From assembly GCF_900110865.1 (NCBI RefSeq), contig NZ_FOFD01000002.1, positions 368,835-432,834 of the forward strand: a stretch of 64,000 nt of DNA. Direction: 5' to 3'. The position numbers and the translations under genes were made by a program. This document shows positions 52,872 to 61,446 of this stretch, in pieces. The notes under the pieces are model-generated. The model did not search any database. It saw only the letters and a list, made by a program, of their open reading frames with translations, and was not told the origin of the DNA. The stretch is from Natrinema salaciae. Lineage in GTDB: Archaea > Halobacteriota > Halobacteria > Halobacteriales > Natrialbaceae. The first letter of the stretch is position 1. The number at the start of each line of letters is the position of its first letter.

Positions 52872-53744
52872 ATGGCAAGCGATGAGTCAGGTATAGTTGA
52901 AGACATTATTTTAGCTATTGGTTTTTGTTTATTTTTTATTATACCTTCAATTTCTGCAGGTAGGAACAGTTCGTATGCAGCACTTGTGGGACTGTCCGCT
53001 GGCGTGGGTATAATTTTGAAAGGTGAATTTAGCAGTGGAGTGTCTGTCGTTCCAGAAAAACGACTGGCTATATTTGGGGAAGGACTTTTGTTGGCTGCGT
53101 GGACGATGTTTATTGCTAGCGTATGGAGCACACCACGCCTCGGGGTGGCCGTCGGGATCGTAGTCATGAGTATTATACAACTCGTTGGACCATCGTACTT
53201 CGAGATTTGTGCCGCCGTGAGACGGGAGGCTGCTGATCGAGAGGGCGGACGTGACATCGACGACCGGGAAGGCAAGAGCGAGCAGTCTGCATCCGGTGCG
53301 GACTCAGGCCCTCAGACCTCCCGTTTCAGTCCCGACAATCTGGGGCGAACGTTTTTACTGCTGTTCGGCGCGAGTGCAGCGGTATTTTATCTGTCGGTGA
53401 TTGTGTTTGTGGGATACGTTTGGCAAAGTCCTCCAGAGGCGACGACGGGGATTCATCCGGTCGTCCTGGTCCCTGTAATCTCGTGGGCTGGGATGGTCCT
53501 GTCGCTTGCTGGGTACAGTCTGTGCTCCATCCGAAAAATCCGCCGAATGCGTCGGAACGGGGGCCGGTCACCCACTCGGAATCCGGTAACGAAACTCCTC
53601 TATCTGTTGGCGTTGGTAAACTCCAACGGTCAGGAACTGTCCACGTACGACAGGCGGGCTCGCCGGACCACGCTTTCGGTTCTCTTCGGACTGTTCTTCC
53701 TCATGATCCCAGTAGCTATTTTGTACGGAGAGCCTGGTTACTAA
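52872..53744 (+). CDS. AT-rich multi-helix membrane protein of unknown family
   Basis: 290 residues. Hydrophobic helices at about 10-28, 35-50, 65-82 and 88-105; a charged, Ser/Asp/Glu-rich cytoplasmic segment (about 118-150); then helices at about 158-182, 193-212 and 268-285. The first 200 bases have many A/T third positions (tttttattataccttcaatt-like runs), unlike any core gene here, which points to transfer. No domain recognised. Confidence 0.7.
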   Translation: MASDESGIVEDIILAIGFCLFFIIPSISAGRNSSYAALVGLSAGVGIILKGEFSSGVSVVPEKRLAIFGEGLLLAAWTMFIASVWSTPRLGVAVGIVVMSIIQLVGPSYFEICAAVRREAADREGGRDIDDREGKSEQSASGADSGPQTSRFSPDNLGRTFLLLFGASAAVFYLSVIVFVGYVWQSPPEATTGIHPVVLVPVISWAGMVLSLAGYSLCSIRKIRRMRRNGGRSPTRNPVTKLLYLLALVNSNGQELSTYDRRARRTTLSVLFGLFFLMIPVAILYGEPGY

Positions 53745-53767
53745 TATTCACGCGTGCACTTCCGTCG

Positions 53768-53878
53768 ATGCACGCGGCCTCGCGGACATCTGTTTTCGAG
53801 ACGCCTGTACCAAGCGCGGCTCACTTCGTCGACGAAGTCATCCTCGGCGTCCTGGACGAACTGGCGGAGGGAAACTGA
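53768..53878 (+). pseudogene. Short C-terminal gene fragment
   Basis: 36 codons ending FVDEVILGVLDELAEGN: a helical end typical of a longer protein, with an ATG only by chance. The parent gene is not recognised. Confidence 0.3.
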
Positions 53879-53895
53879 TATCTCCCGGTCCTGTT

Positions 53896-54141
53896 TCACG
53901 TTCTCGCGCGTGTAGACCCTGGCACGCCAGAGGCGTCACTGTCGGCGTAGGGCGGCTCCAGATCGAGATCGCCGCCGACGTCGCTACCCTCGAGTGGCGT
54001 ATCCGCCGCCGGTCCGAACGATGGCTCGTCGCTCTCCTCCTGGTCGTCTTCGAGCCCCGATCGGTCGGCGGCTACGACCGCGAAGAGTACGAGTGCCGCA
54101 GCGGCGAGTGGCGTTGCGTCGGTCGCGAGATTGTCGCCCAT
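53896..54141 (-). CDS. Small acidic protein of the island
   Basis: 81 residues: MGDNLATDATPLAAAALVLFAVVAAD gives one short hydrophobic helix, followed by an acidic Asp/Glu/Pro-rich tail (EDDQEESDEPSFGPAADTP). The frame is open upstream to 54231. Single-helix membrane protein or the end of a larger one; no family recognised. Confidence 0.4.
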   Translation of the reverse strand: MGDNLATDATPLAAAALVLFAVVAADRSGLEDDQEESDEPSFGPAADTPLEGSDVGGDLDLEPPYADSDASGVPGSTRART

Positions 54142-54655
54142 GTCGATCTCGAGACCGGCGACGGCGTCCCGATTCGCGAGTAGAATTCGTTCAGGATTTG
54201 GGACGCTCCCTTCACGAATTGGTACTGGCATGCTCCGGCACGGACGCCTTCCGGGTACCAGTCTCCGTTCTATTTGGCCCCGGCTCCAATGAGTTCCTGC
54301 ACTTCATAACCAGCTGTGCCGACGGGGCCATCGGACGCGACCCCCATCGGGTCGTGTTATTTTTGAATACATATCCGGTTTAGAATTGCGCCTGAAAATG
54401 CCAACAGTGTCGTGATCGGCGAGTAGAGCGATCTGGCTCTGCTTAAACTCTTACCGGGCGATAGGTTCTGCTCTATGATGATCAGTACAGGCTACCCAGA
54501 TACCGGTTCGCCCAAAGCTAGTAGGCATCAAACTGTCTACCGACCCAGGAGTGAGATGAAGCATACGCGTAACTGCGTGTCTGAACCTAACTATCGACCC
54601 CGCCTATGCTACACAGTAACAAGAACTATTTCAGACGCAGGAGCGTGGGCCACCT
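54142..54655. other. Island stretch without a supported gene
   Basis: 514 bases. Short frames occur on both strands but none carries a motif. AT-rich segments at about 54355-54385 and 54600-54640 resemble promoter DNA, the latter upstream of the Lrp gene. Confidence 0.4.
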
Positions 54656-55132
54656 ATGACGGACACCAGTCTGGACGAGGTTGATCGGGCCATCCTCCGG
54701 GCACTTCAAGAGGACGCACGACACCACACGAACGCCGAGATCAGCGAGCGGGTGGACGTCTCCGCAACCACCGTCGGCAAGCGCATTGCCGCGCTCGAAG
54801 AACAGGGGGTTATCCAGGGCTATCGAACGGAAATCGACTACGAGGTGGCTGGCTACCCGCTGCTTGTCCTGTTTATCTGTACGGCCCCGATTGCCGACCG
54901 CGAACGCCTACTCCGGGAGACATTCGACTTTGATGGGGTCGTGAACGTCCGCGAGTTAATGACCGGAGTGAATAACGTCCACATCCTCGTCGCTGGCACA
55001 GCCACCGACGAGATCACGCGGATCGCCCACCAAATCGATGAACTGGGATTCAACGTGAACGACGAGATCCTGCTGCGCAACGAGTACAACGAGCCGTCGG
55101 CCCACTTTGAGCCCGGTGTCGCCGACGAGTGA
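54656..55132 (+). CDS. Lrp/AsnC family regulator
   Basis: 158 residues. HTH (about 4-55: LDEVDRAILRALQEDARHHTNAEISERVDVSATTVGKRIAALEEQGVI, in family order) and a C-terminal RAM-like sensing domain (about 65-145: YEVAGYPLLVLFICTAP; VNVRELMTGVNNVHILVAGTATDEI). These act as amino-acid- or metabolite-responsive dimers. It is upstream of the HalOD1 gene on the same strand. Confidence 0.9.
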   Translation: MTDTSLDEVDRAILRALQEDARHHTNAEISERVDVSATTVGKRIAALEEQGVIQGYRTEIDYEVAGYPLLVLFICTAPIADRERLLRETFDFDGVVNVRELMTGVNNVHILVAGTATDEITRIAHQIDELGFNVNDEILLRNEYNEPSAHFEPGVADE

Positions 55133-55302
55133 CCGGTCACGCGAGCCACCAGCTTCAGAATCGGTCATCGAGGGCATTTATTGCGTGCGTTTCCATCGGT
55201 ACGCCAGGATCGTTCGCGTTTGGGGTTTGTTACGATGGAATCGAAGGAACAAATTCCAATGTTCTTATAGTGAAACAAAGCGTGGAGGTAGCTGTGAATC
55301 AT

Positions 55303-55560
55303 ATGCCCGTTGTATCACCCGTGCAAACGAAGTTGCCGAGCATCGCTATCGTCGAATCCGTGGCTGCCCACGAAGGCGTCGATCCCGTAGACCTTGAGGT
55401 GCCACTGTACGACGTAATTGATCCTGACGCGCTGGACACCCTCCTCCAGGGAGCGAGCAAGGATGAACCCACCGAGCCGCTCGAGATCGAATTTACCTAC
55501 GTCGGCTACGACGTGACCGTGACCCGTGACGGCGCCGTCCACGTTACCGAATCTGGATAA
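55303..55560 (+). CDS. HalOD1 output-domain protein
   Basis: 85 residues with the halobacterial output domain 1 pattern: LPSIAIVESVAAHEGVDPVDLEVPLYDVIDPDALDTLL and ITYVGYDVTVT-like strand (EFTYVGYDVTVTRDG). A ggaggt at 55284-55289 could instead favour a GTG start at 55294. Stand-alone HalOD1 proteins are common next to regulators; function unknown. Confidence 0.82.
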   Translation: MPVVSPVQTKLPSIAIVESVAAHEGVDPVDLEVPLYDVIDPDALDTLLQGASKDEPTEPLEIEFTYVGYDVTVTRDGAVHVTESG

Positions 55561-55569
55561 CCGTTACGT

Positions 55570-55698
55570 ATGCCTGTGGTCGCATCATACAAACTGGAGT
55601 GTACCGACTGCTCCTTTCAAACAATCGTCGTCGGCGAGTACGAGACGGTCCTGGTCAAGGTCGAAGCCCACCAGGAAAACACAGGCCGGACCGCTTGA
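55570..55698 (+). CDS. Mini CxxC protein after HalOD1, probably frameshifted
   Basis: 42 residues: MPVVASYKLECTDCSFQTIVV...EAHQENTGRTA. The CTDC knuckle and position after a HalOD1 gene fit a common small-protein pair. The frame stops early, while a natural-looking ending (DHFVNDHCRR) continues in the next frame to 55729, so the 3' end has probably shifted. Confidence 0.5.
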   Translation: MPVVASYKLECTDCSFQTIVVGEYETVLVKVEAHQENTGRTA

Positions 55699-56035
55699 CC
55701 ACTTCGTGAACGACCACTGCCGACGGTGAGGAACCGACCCTGGCCAAGTTGGGGGGACCCGCATCGATAGGCTGGATTTTCTTCTGAGTGACTCCCTCGG
55801 AACAGGAACTGGCAGCTCTCTGTCGAACAATATCAACGCTGACGCTACGAAGCTAACTCCGTGCGAGATACGTACCCTGTACTGTATTCAGCAAGGTTAG
55901 TTCAGCAAGGTTAGATACGCAGATCTACTGAACGGCTGTTTCACTCTCAGTTGCATTTAGAAGGGTTCAACAAAGCCAGTTATTTCGAAACGACGCCCAT
56001 TACGGCTTTTATACTACCAATCGAAATAGTCAGGT
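55699..56035. promoter_or_regulatory. Region before the Orc1/Cdc6 remnant with tandem repeat
   Basis: No gene. Contains the 14-base tandem repeat at 55887-55914, AT-rich DNA, a ttatttcgaaacg element at about 55979, and a TATA-like ttttatac at 56007-56014, about 26 bases before the ATG at 56036. This is the position where a haloarchaeal plasmid origin would lie, but no clear ORB set was found. Confidence 0.45.
55887..55914 (+). repeat. Perfect 14-base tandem repeat
   Basis: ttcagcaaggttag occurs twice without spacer (55887-55900 and 55901-55914), about 120 bases before the Orc1/Cdc6 remnant. Possible iteron relic. Confidence 0.7.
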
Positions 56036-56704
56036 ATGATTGACTCTCGGTGGGTCTTTGACGACGCATATCCGACCGAGATCCTCCATCGCTACGAAGA
56101 GCTCAACGGCCTCTCGCGGTTGCTCAAACCCGCAACGATCGGCCATCGGGCAGACGATGTCCTGATCTACGGTCCCTCGGGCGTGGGGAAGACCGCGACC
56201 GCCCGGCGAATGCTTCGCGATCTCCGCCAGCGGGCCAAGGTCAGTTCGGCGCTGATCGAATGCTCAAGCAAGACGGGCAACGAAATCCTCCACGAAGCGA
56301 TCGAGAAGTAGCCCACGGGTCCGGTCGTCCACAGAAACTAGCCGCGGGCGGAACTCGTCGCGACGCTCGAGAAGATCGTCACCGAGCCGTTGATCGTCGT
56401 CCTCGACGAGGCTGATATCATCCCCGACCTCGAGGTTCTTGAAGGTCCATTCTCGGTCGAGCTCCGCCGGCCCGGCCTTCACGATCGCGCGCCGGCAAGA
56501 TCGTCTCCGATCCCGACGGCGGTGAACAATGGTGACCCAGGAGTATGCCGACGCTCGCCACGCCGACGAGTCACTCGACGAGGGTGTGGCCAACGACGTC
56601 GCCTTCCGAAAGCTCACCTACGGGCTTGCTGGCGACGATATCGACCCGACCGAGTGTGGCCCCGTCGAGGCAGCCCAGGCGTCGTCGAACTCAGTGACAC
56701 GGTA
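56036..56704 (+). pseudogene. Broken Orc1/Cdc6 replication initiator
   Basis: The start MIDSRWVFDDAYPTEILHRYEELNGLSRLL and Walker A YGPSGVGKTATARR belong to the Orc1/Cdc6 AAA+ family. A stop follows at residue 92. Downstream, in the same frame after a second stop, ELVATLEKIVTEPLIVVLDEADII supplies Walker B. The remainder is shifted, and the piece near 56530-56704 (YADARHADESLDEGVANDVAFRKLTYGL) lies in another frame. The winged-helix C-terminus is missing. Marks a former plasmid or provirus origin region. Confidence 0.78.
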
Positions 56705-56946
56705 ACCAAGATGAGACGGGCAGCGGAGTGCTACCGGGACGTCGCTCGAAAGACTGCGGCGAAGCGAGAACGGGTGGTAGTCTGGCTAGTGACTTCGTTG
56801 TGGTGCGATATCGGGAGTTGGCGAGGACCGTCCGTCTCGGAGCGGCAGATCGTGCCGTGCAACGACCAAATTCAGTTCCTCGCCATGTGAGGCGTGTCTC
56901 CCTCTTGCCATTGCTTGCAGGGTTTCCTGTACTTCCTCTTGTGGCC
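56705..56946. other. Gap between the Orc1/Cdc6 remnant and the kinase, no gene seen
   Basis: 242 bases with no recognisable coding content. Frames here are mainly antisense to the end of the kinase gene. Confidence 0.35.
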
Positions 56947-58983
56947 TCAGGACGAGGGAGACGTAATGAATTCGAATCGAGTACCACGATCCTCACTTTC
57001 GGTGACTTGGATCGACCAACCGTGACCGTCGACGATTTGACTGACGATGGCGAGACCGAATCCGGTCCCGCTCTCACTCGTGGTGTGACCGAACTCGAAA
57101 ATGCCCTGTCTGTCGCCGTCAGGAATTCCAGGACCGTCATCTTCGACGAAGAATCCATGCGCACACGTTTCAGCTCGCACGTGGACGGCTGGTCCACAGT
57201 GCTCGATTGCATTACGAAAGAGATTTTCGAGCAAGCGGAGGAGCCGGTCCTCGTCGGCGACGATCGATCGATCACTAGCTACGGATAGCGACGCATCGGC
57301 AGTATCGACGTTTTTCCACGCCTGTTTGACAGCGCGCGTAAAATCGATCGGTTCGGTATCAGTGATCACGTCTCCGTCGCGGGCCAAAAGGAGTACATCA
57401 CCGAGTATCGATTCGATTCGATCGTGTGCTATTTCGATATCGTCGTGGAACTCACACTCGACGCGTTCGCTGGCCGCCTCGAGGTAGCCTTGCGCGACAG
57501 CCAGAGGGTTACGCAAGTCATGACTGAGGATGCCCGCAAATCGGTCCAGCTGTTCGTTTTTCTGGCGTAGCTCTCGCTCGCGCCTTTTGCGTTCTGTGAT
57601 GTCACGGGTGTTTAATACGAACCCGTCGACGAATGGCTCGCCAAGCAGGTTTCTACCGATGGTTTCGACTTCACGCCACGCGCCGTCAGCGTCACGAAGC
57701 CTGTATTCTTCACGCCGGATTGAGTCCTGTTGTGTGAGGGACTCTCGGAACACGTCTTTGATTCGGGTTCGGTCTTCGGGATGCACATATTCGAGGTAGA
57801 ACTGCCCAGTGAGGTCCGATTGATCATACCCCAGGACGGTCGATACTGACGGACTCTGATAATGTACGATTCCGTTTCTATCAACCATGGTGATGAGGTC
57901 CGACGCGTTCTCGATGTACGCCTGATACCGCTGTTCGACGGCGTGTTGGCTTGTGACATCGCGTAAAAGAAGCAGCCGAAAATGTCCTTCACCTGAGAGT
58001 GGCTGGACCTGTACGTCGAATAATCGTCGCCCGTCTCCGCTATCCACGGAAATTTCGTTATGATCTGTTGATGAGTCCGCACGAATTATCGACGCAACGT
58101 CCGGAAGCACCGTGGTAACGTTACGGCCGATTACGGACCGGGGACCGTCTCTTGAGACCATTTTACGAACTGCTTCGTTAGCGTCTCGGATTCGGTCGGT
58201 GTCGTCAATGACGAGGAACCCATCGCGCATGTTTTCGACAACCGCAGTACGGGCGACTGGTTGAATATCCAGCAAGTGGTGCCGATAGACCGTAACTGCG
58301 TATACAAGCCCCGAGACGACGAACGCGACCGGCGTAAAATCGATCCCTTCGATCGGTCCCAGTTCGAGAAACCACACAATGTTCGCAAAAATCGGAACGA
58401 GAATCGCGATCAACACCGCGATAGCCTGGACTTTGTAGACTCGTCGGGAGTTGTAGGCCATCCTCAGCAAAAACCCGGCGGCGACGATCAGGAGGCTGTA
58501 CAAGTACAGAACGTGAATGAGCCCGATCGGGCCGAACGAACGATCTAGTACGATGAGTCCTGAAACGGAGACGGTTTCGGCGGACTGGGTGTACAGATTT
58601 TGATACCGGGTCACCAACAATACGAAAGCGAAAATAGGTTCAATTGCCACCAGAAGCAGGGTTCTGCGGGAAAGCCATTTTTCATAGCCAGTGTACGCGA
58701 TAGCGAACGAGAATATAGACACCACTACCAGTACAGAGCCAATCCATGCTACCGTAAACCAGGCCAGCTTCGTTTGCAACGAAACACTCAATACCTGTAT
58801 TGCGTATGCACCCGACCAGAGCGCAGATCCGACGTTGAGGCCGACAAACGCTCTGACGCTGGGCTCACGCAACGAATCTGGCTTTGCGACGATCGTATAG
58901 GTGGCTATTCCGCTGGCGATGAGCGTCGACAGGAAGAGAATCCAGATGTATGGAATTACTTCGGGAATATATTGTAAATTCAT
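56947..58983 (-). CDS. 7TM-type sensor histidine kinase with two PAS domains
   Basis: 678 residues. Seven N-terminal membrane helices (about 8-225) of the histidine-kinase N7TM type; PAS1 (about 240-345: ENMRDGFLVIDDTDRIRDANEAV); PAS2 (about 355-470: ENASDLITMVDRNGIVHYQSPS); HisKA with His488 (GILSHDLRNPLAVAQG); HATPase with NLFRNAIEHCG, EDDGPGIPDGDR and GTGFGLAIVSQIVDGHGW. It should sense a membrane or extracellular cue; no response regulator is adjacent, which is common in haloarchaea. Less GC-rich than core genes, consistent with the island. Confidence 0.9.
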   Translation of the reverse strand: MNLQYIPEVIPYIWILFLSTLIASGIATYTIVAKPDSLREPSVRAFVGLNVGSALWSGAYAIQVLSVSLQTKLAWFTVAWIGSVLVVVSIFSFAIAYTGYEKWLSRRTLLLVAIEPIFAFVLLVTRYQNLYTQSAETVSVSGLIVLDRSFGPIGLIHVLYLYSLLIVAAGFLLRMAYNSRRVYKVQAIAVLIAILVPIFANIVWFLELGPIEGIDFTPVAFVVSGLVYAVTVYRHHLLDIQPVARTAVVENMRDGFLVIDDTDRIRDANEAVRKMVSRDGPRSVIGRNVTTVLPDVASIIRADSSTDHNEISVDSGDGRRLFDVQVQPLSGEGHFRLLLLRDVTSQHAVEQRYQAYIENASDLITMVDRNGIVHYQSPSVSTVLGYDQSDLTGQFYLEYVHPEDRTRIKDVFRESLTQQDSIRREEYRLRDADGAWREVETIGRNLLGEPFVDGFVLNTRDITERKRRERELRQKNEQLDRFAGILSHDLRNPLAVAQGYLEAASERVECEFHDDIEIAHDRIESILGDVLLLARDGDVITDTEPIDFTRAVKQAWKNVDTADASLSVASDRSIVADEDRLLRLLENLFRNAIEHCGPAVHVRAETCAHGFFVEDDGPGIPDGDRQGIFEFGHTTSESGTGFGLAIVSQIVDGHGWSIQVTESEDRGTRFEFITSPSS

Positions 58984-59305
58984 AATACGTTGCCCAGCGC
59001 TTAATTATTCTCGTGGTGCCATACCCGTTTTGGCCAGATTCATCAGGAATGTGATTTGATCACGGTTATTCTGAATCCAGCGAAGACGACTATCGATTGA
59101 GTTATTTCACGCATTCAGGAATTCCGAGCTTTTGGGATTCTCTCTTTCCTAGAATATAAATTCTCGAATACGACGCCGATCGAACTGCGAAGAACGTCGA
59201 CGTTCGATCGGCGTCAAAACCGGAATACAGAGCAACAGAGCGAACTCGCCCGTGACCGAGTCCTCGAGCGAAAGCGTGGACGAGTTCGATGGGGCCGTCA
59301 GCGGT
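58984..59305. other. AT-rich intergenic region at the island's right side
   Basis: 322 bases without a gene. Low-GC DNA upstream of the kinase (tatattgtaaattcataatacg, minus-strand promoter side) and a run near 59140-59165 (tctttcctagaatataaattc). No copy of the tRNA-Thr att string was found here. Confidence 0.45.
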
Positions 59306-59476
59306 CTACCACAGTCCGAGCCGATGACCCACTGCGATGAACGCAAACAGCAGCAACGCTAACAGCAGCAGTGCCGACACTTCGGGGGATTTGATCGCCT
59401 GCAGCATGTTCGCGGACCAGACGGTTCCCGCCTGGCTCCGACCGGTCGTCCAGTTCCTCCCCTCACTGTTTGCCAT
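59306..59476 (-). CDS. Small membrane protein (56 aa)
   Basis: MANSEGRNWTTGRSQAGTVW, then one hydrophobic helix (SALLLLALLLFAFIAVG) and GHRLGLW. A clean 57-codon frame with coding-like codons. No family recognised. It lies at the return to core-like sequence. Confidence 0.62.
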   Translation of the reverse strand: MANSEGRNWTTGRSQAGTVWSANMLQAIKSPEVSALLLLALLLFAFIAVGHRLGLW

Positions 59477-59723
59477 GGTATGTCATAGAATGGCGATCAC
59501 TAAAAGATGTTCATAGTCGCAGTATCATGTTCTCGATGACAGTACGTGACCTAATAGCACGGTCGTTCGACACGATTTCGCTCGAGTCGGCGTTCCGGTA
59601 TCGCAAGCGTCCTCTCTCACCCGCCGTGGAATCGGAGGCTGCGCGCTTTTCGGAGCGGCGTGTGCGGAACAGCCGGCCGGCAACCGAGGGCGGCCGTGGG
59701 GCACCGATCCGATCGCGGGAGTC
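59477..59723. other. Short intergenic stretch, no gene seen
   Basis: One plus-strand frame is open here but is Arg/Ser-rich without similarity. An AT-rich patch at about 59500-59550 may hold promoter elements for the small membrane gene. Confidence 0.35.
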
Positions 59724-60344
59724 CTAGTCGGTCCGCGTCCTGTCCGCGACCCGCGCCTCGCTGGTCACGGCGTCGACGTGGACGTGAACGGGTCCGGTGT
59801 CGGTCTCGAGCGGGACGATCCAGGAGGCGCTGGTCCGGTGGGGGTCCTCGCGGACGCTGACCCGCTCGTACCCCTCGTTCTCGGCCGTCCGTCGGGCGAT
59901 CCGTGCCGCCTCGTCGGCGTCCTCGATCCGGAGCTCGTCCGTCAGCCGGACGGTCACGACCGGCACGTCCGCCATCCGGACGACCCGTTCGGTGACGCTA
60001 CCGACCAGCACCCGGTCGAGCCCGGTTCGGCCCTGTGTTCCCATGACGATCATGTCGATCCCGTGGTCGTCCGCGTACGCGAGGATCTCCTCGTGAGGAA
60101 CGCCCCGTTCGACCGCAGTGACGGTGTCGACGCCCTCTCGCGTCGCTTCGGTCTCGACGCGCTCGACCGCCCGTTCGGCGGCCGGGATCGCTTCGTCCGT
60201 CTGGAGCGTCCCGAGCGGTCCCTCGGGGACGACCGACAGCGCGTGAATCGTCGCGTCGAACCGACTCGCGATCGTCACCCCGTGGTTGATCGACCGGCGA
60301 GTTCCGTCGCTCCCGTCCGTCGGGATGAGGACGTCCTGGTACAT
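59724..60344 (-). CDS. UspA-family protein with C-terminal extension
   Basis: 206 residues. The UspA domain (1-140) starts MYQDVLIPTDGSDGTRRSI and ends with the ATP-binding loop GTQGRTGLDRVLVGSVTERV, so nucleotide binding is likely. An extra segment of about 65 residues follows (DEAARIARRTAENEGYERVSV...VHVHVDAVTSEARV), a small alpha-beta unit resembling a PepSY-like fold. ATG at 60342-60344. Confidence 0.88.
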   Translation of the reverse strand: MYQDVLIPTDGSDGTRRSINHGVTIASRFDATIHALSVVPEGPLGTLQTDEAIPAAERAVERVETEATREGVDTVTAVERGVPHEEILAYADDHGIDMIVMGTQGRTGLDRVLVGSVTERVVRMADVPVVTVRLTDELRIEDADEAARIARRTAENEGYERVSVREDPHRTSASWIVPLETDTGPVHVHVDAVTSEARVADRTRTD

Positions 60345-60450
60345 GACACGCGAAATTGGGGATGCGGCCGTAAATACCTTCGAATCCGTCTCCAGCACGG
60401 ACCGTCGCCACATCGCCTCGAGCGCGGCCCAGTGGTTGAGTGACCGACAG

Positions 60451-60460
60451 GAATATATAT
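60451..60460 (+). promoter_or_regulatory. TATA-like box of the DUF6159-like gene
   Basis: gaatatatat lies about 26 bases before the ATG at 60482, the usual leaderless distance. Confidence 0.55.
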
Positions 60461-60481
60461 CTTAGCTAACGAGTATGAAAT

Positions 60482-61306
60482 ATGTCCGGACGATATCGAC
60501 GCGGGCTGGCGGTCGTCGACGCCAGCCTCGGCGTGTTTCGGGACCGCCCCCGTCTCGCGATTCTCCCGCTCTCGAGCCTCGTACTCGTCGGGTGCGCGTA
60601 CGCGGCGATCGGCGTGGCGATACTGCACTACGGGCTCGTGGAGGCGGTGTTCACGAACAGAATCGTCAAGTACGGCGTCATGTTCGCCGGGCTCGCCGTC
60701 TCCTCCGGCGTCGGCGTTTTCTTCAACGCCGCGGTGGTCCACTGTGCGGCCGGACACTTCGCCGGCGAGGAGGTGACGGTCGGCGACGGGCTGGCCGCCG
60801 CGTGGCGCGCTCGCAGCCGGATCGCGAAGTGGGCGCTCCTGTCTGCGACCGTCGGCACCGTCCTCTACATCGCCGAGGATAACGTCCCCGGAGTCGGAAC
60901 GATCACCCGCTCGATCCTCGAACTGACCTGGGGGCTCCTGACGTTTTTCGCGGTTCCGGTGATCGTCACGGATCGCACCGACGCGCTCCGGTCGGACCTG
61001 CGACGGAGCGGCACCGCCTTTTCCCGGACGTGGGGTGAGAGCGTCAGTGCGACGTTCGGTATCGGGCTGGCGCTGTTGCCGGCGACGCTCGCCGGGATCT
61101 TCCTCCTCGGGGTTGCGTACCTCTCGATGACGGGCGTTGCCGCGACCCTCACTGGTGTGATCGGTGGACTGCTTCTGGTCGCGACGATCGTCATCGCCCA
61201 GGTTCTCGGCATGGTCGTTCGGACCGCACTCTACCGGTACGCGACCACCGGCGAGCGAGTCGGTCCACTCGAGGAGCTCGAGCCGGACGCGATCCTCTCC
61301 GAGTAA
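60482..61306 (+). CDS. Multi-helix membrane protein (DUF6159-like)
   Basis: 274 residues with about six membrane helices (38-56, 60-84 region; 118-135; 150-167; 200-222; 228-252) and a short cytoplasmic tail (LEELEPDAILSE). The N-terminal YRRGLAVVDASLGVFRDRPRLAILP and internal FFNAAVVHCAAGHFAG match a conserved archaeal and bacterial membrane family I associate with DUF6159. Function unknown. Confidence 0.75.
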   Translation: MSGRYRRGLAVVDASLGVFRDRPRLAILPLSSLVLVGCAYAAIGVAILHYGLVEAVFTNRIVKYGVMFAGLAVSSGVGVFFNAAVVHCAAGHFAGEEVTVGDGLAAAWRARSRIAKWALLSATVGTVLYIAEDNVPGVGTITRSILELTWGLLTFFAVPVIVTDRTDALRSDLRRSGTAFSRTWGESVSATFGIGLALLPATLAGIFLLGVAYLSMTGVAATLTGVIGGLLLVATIVIAQVLGMVVRTALYRYATTGERVGPLEELEPDAILSE

Positions 61307-61446
61307 CGCGTTCGCGCGAGTGTGTGTCGAACGTCGAGTGAAACTCGTCCGTCCTCAGCGCCGCTTATCGCTGGTAAGGAAAGTCGGCCCTCTCGCCGAA
61401 CGATGTAAATCTTTTTTACGATACACGCAAACGTACCGCACGGACT

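Noticed and set aside
54254-54383. Plus-strand frame ending FGPGSNEFLHFITSCADG...
   Set aside because: It looks protein-like over 40 residues but has no start, no known motif and is partly antisense to another frame; too weak to annotate.
55860-56035. Full haloarchaeal replication origin with ORB elements
   Set aside because: Only a tandem 14-mer and isolated ttcgaaac-like strings were found; no set of oriented ORB repeats could be identified by eye.
48500-59300. Complete insertion sequence inside the island
   Set aside because: No transposase motif (DDE or HUH) or paired terminal inverted repeats were seen; the long direct repeat is a lipoprotein signal sequence, not an IS end.
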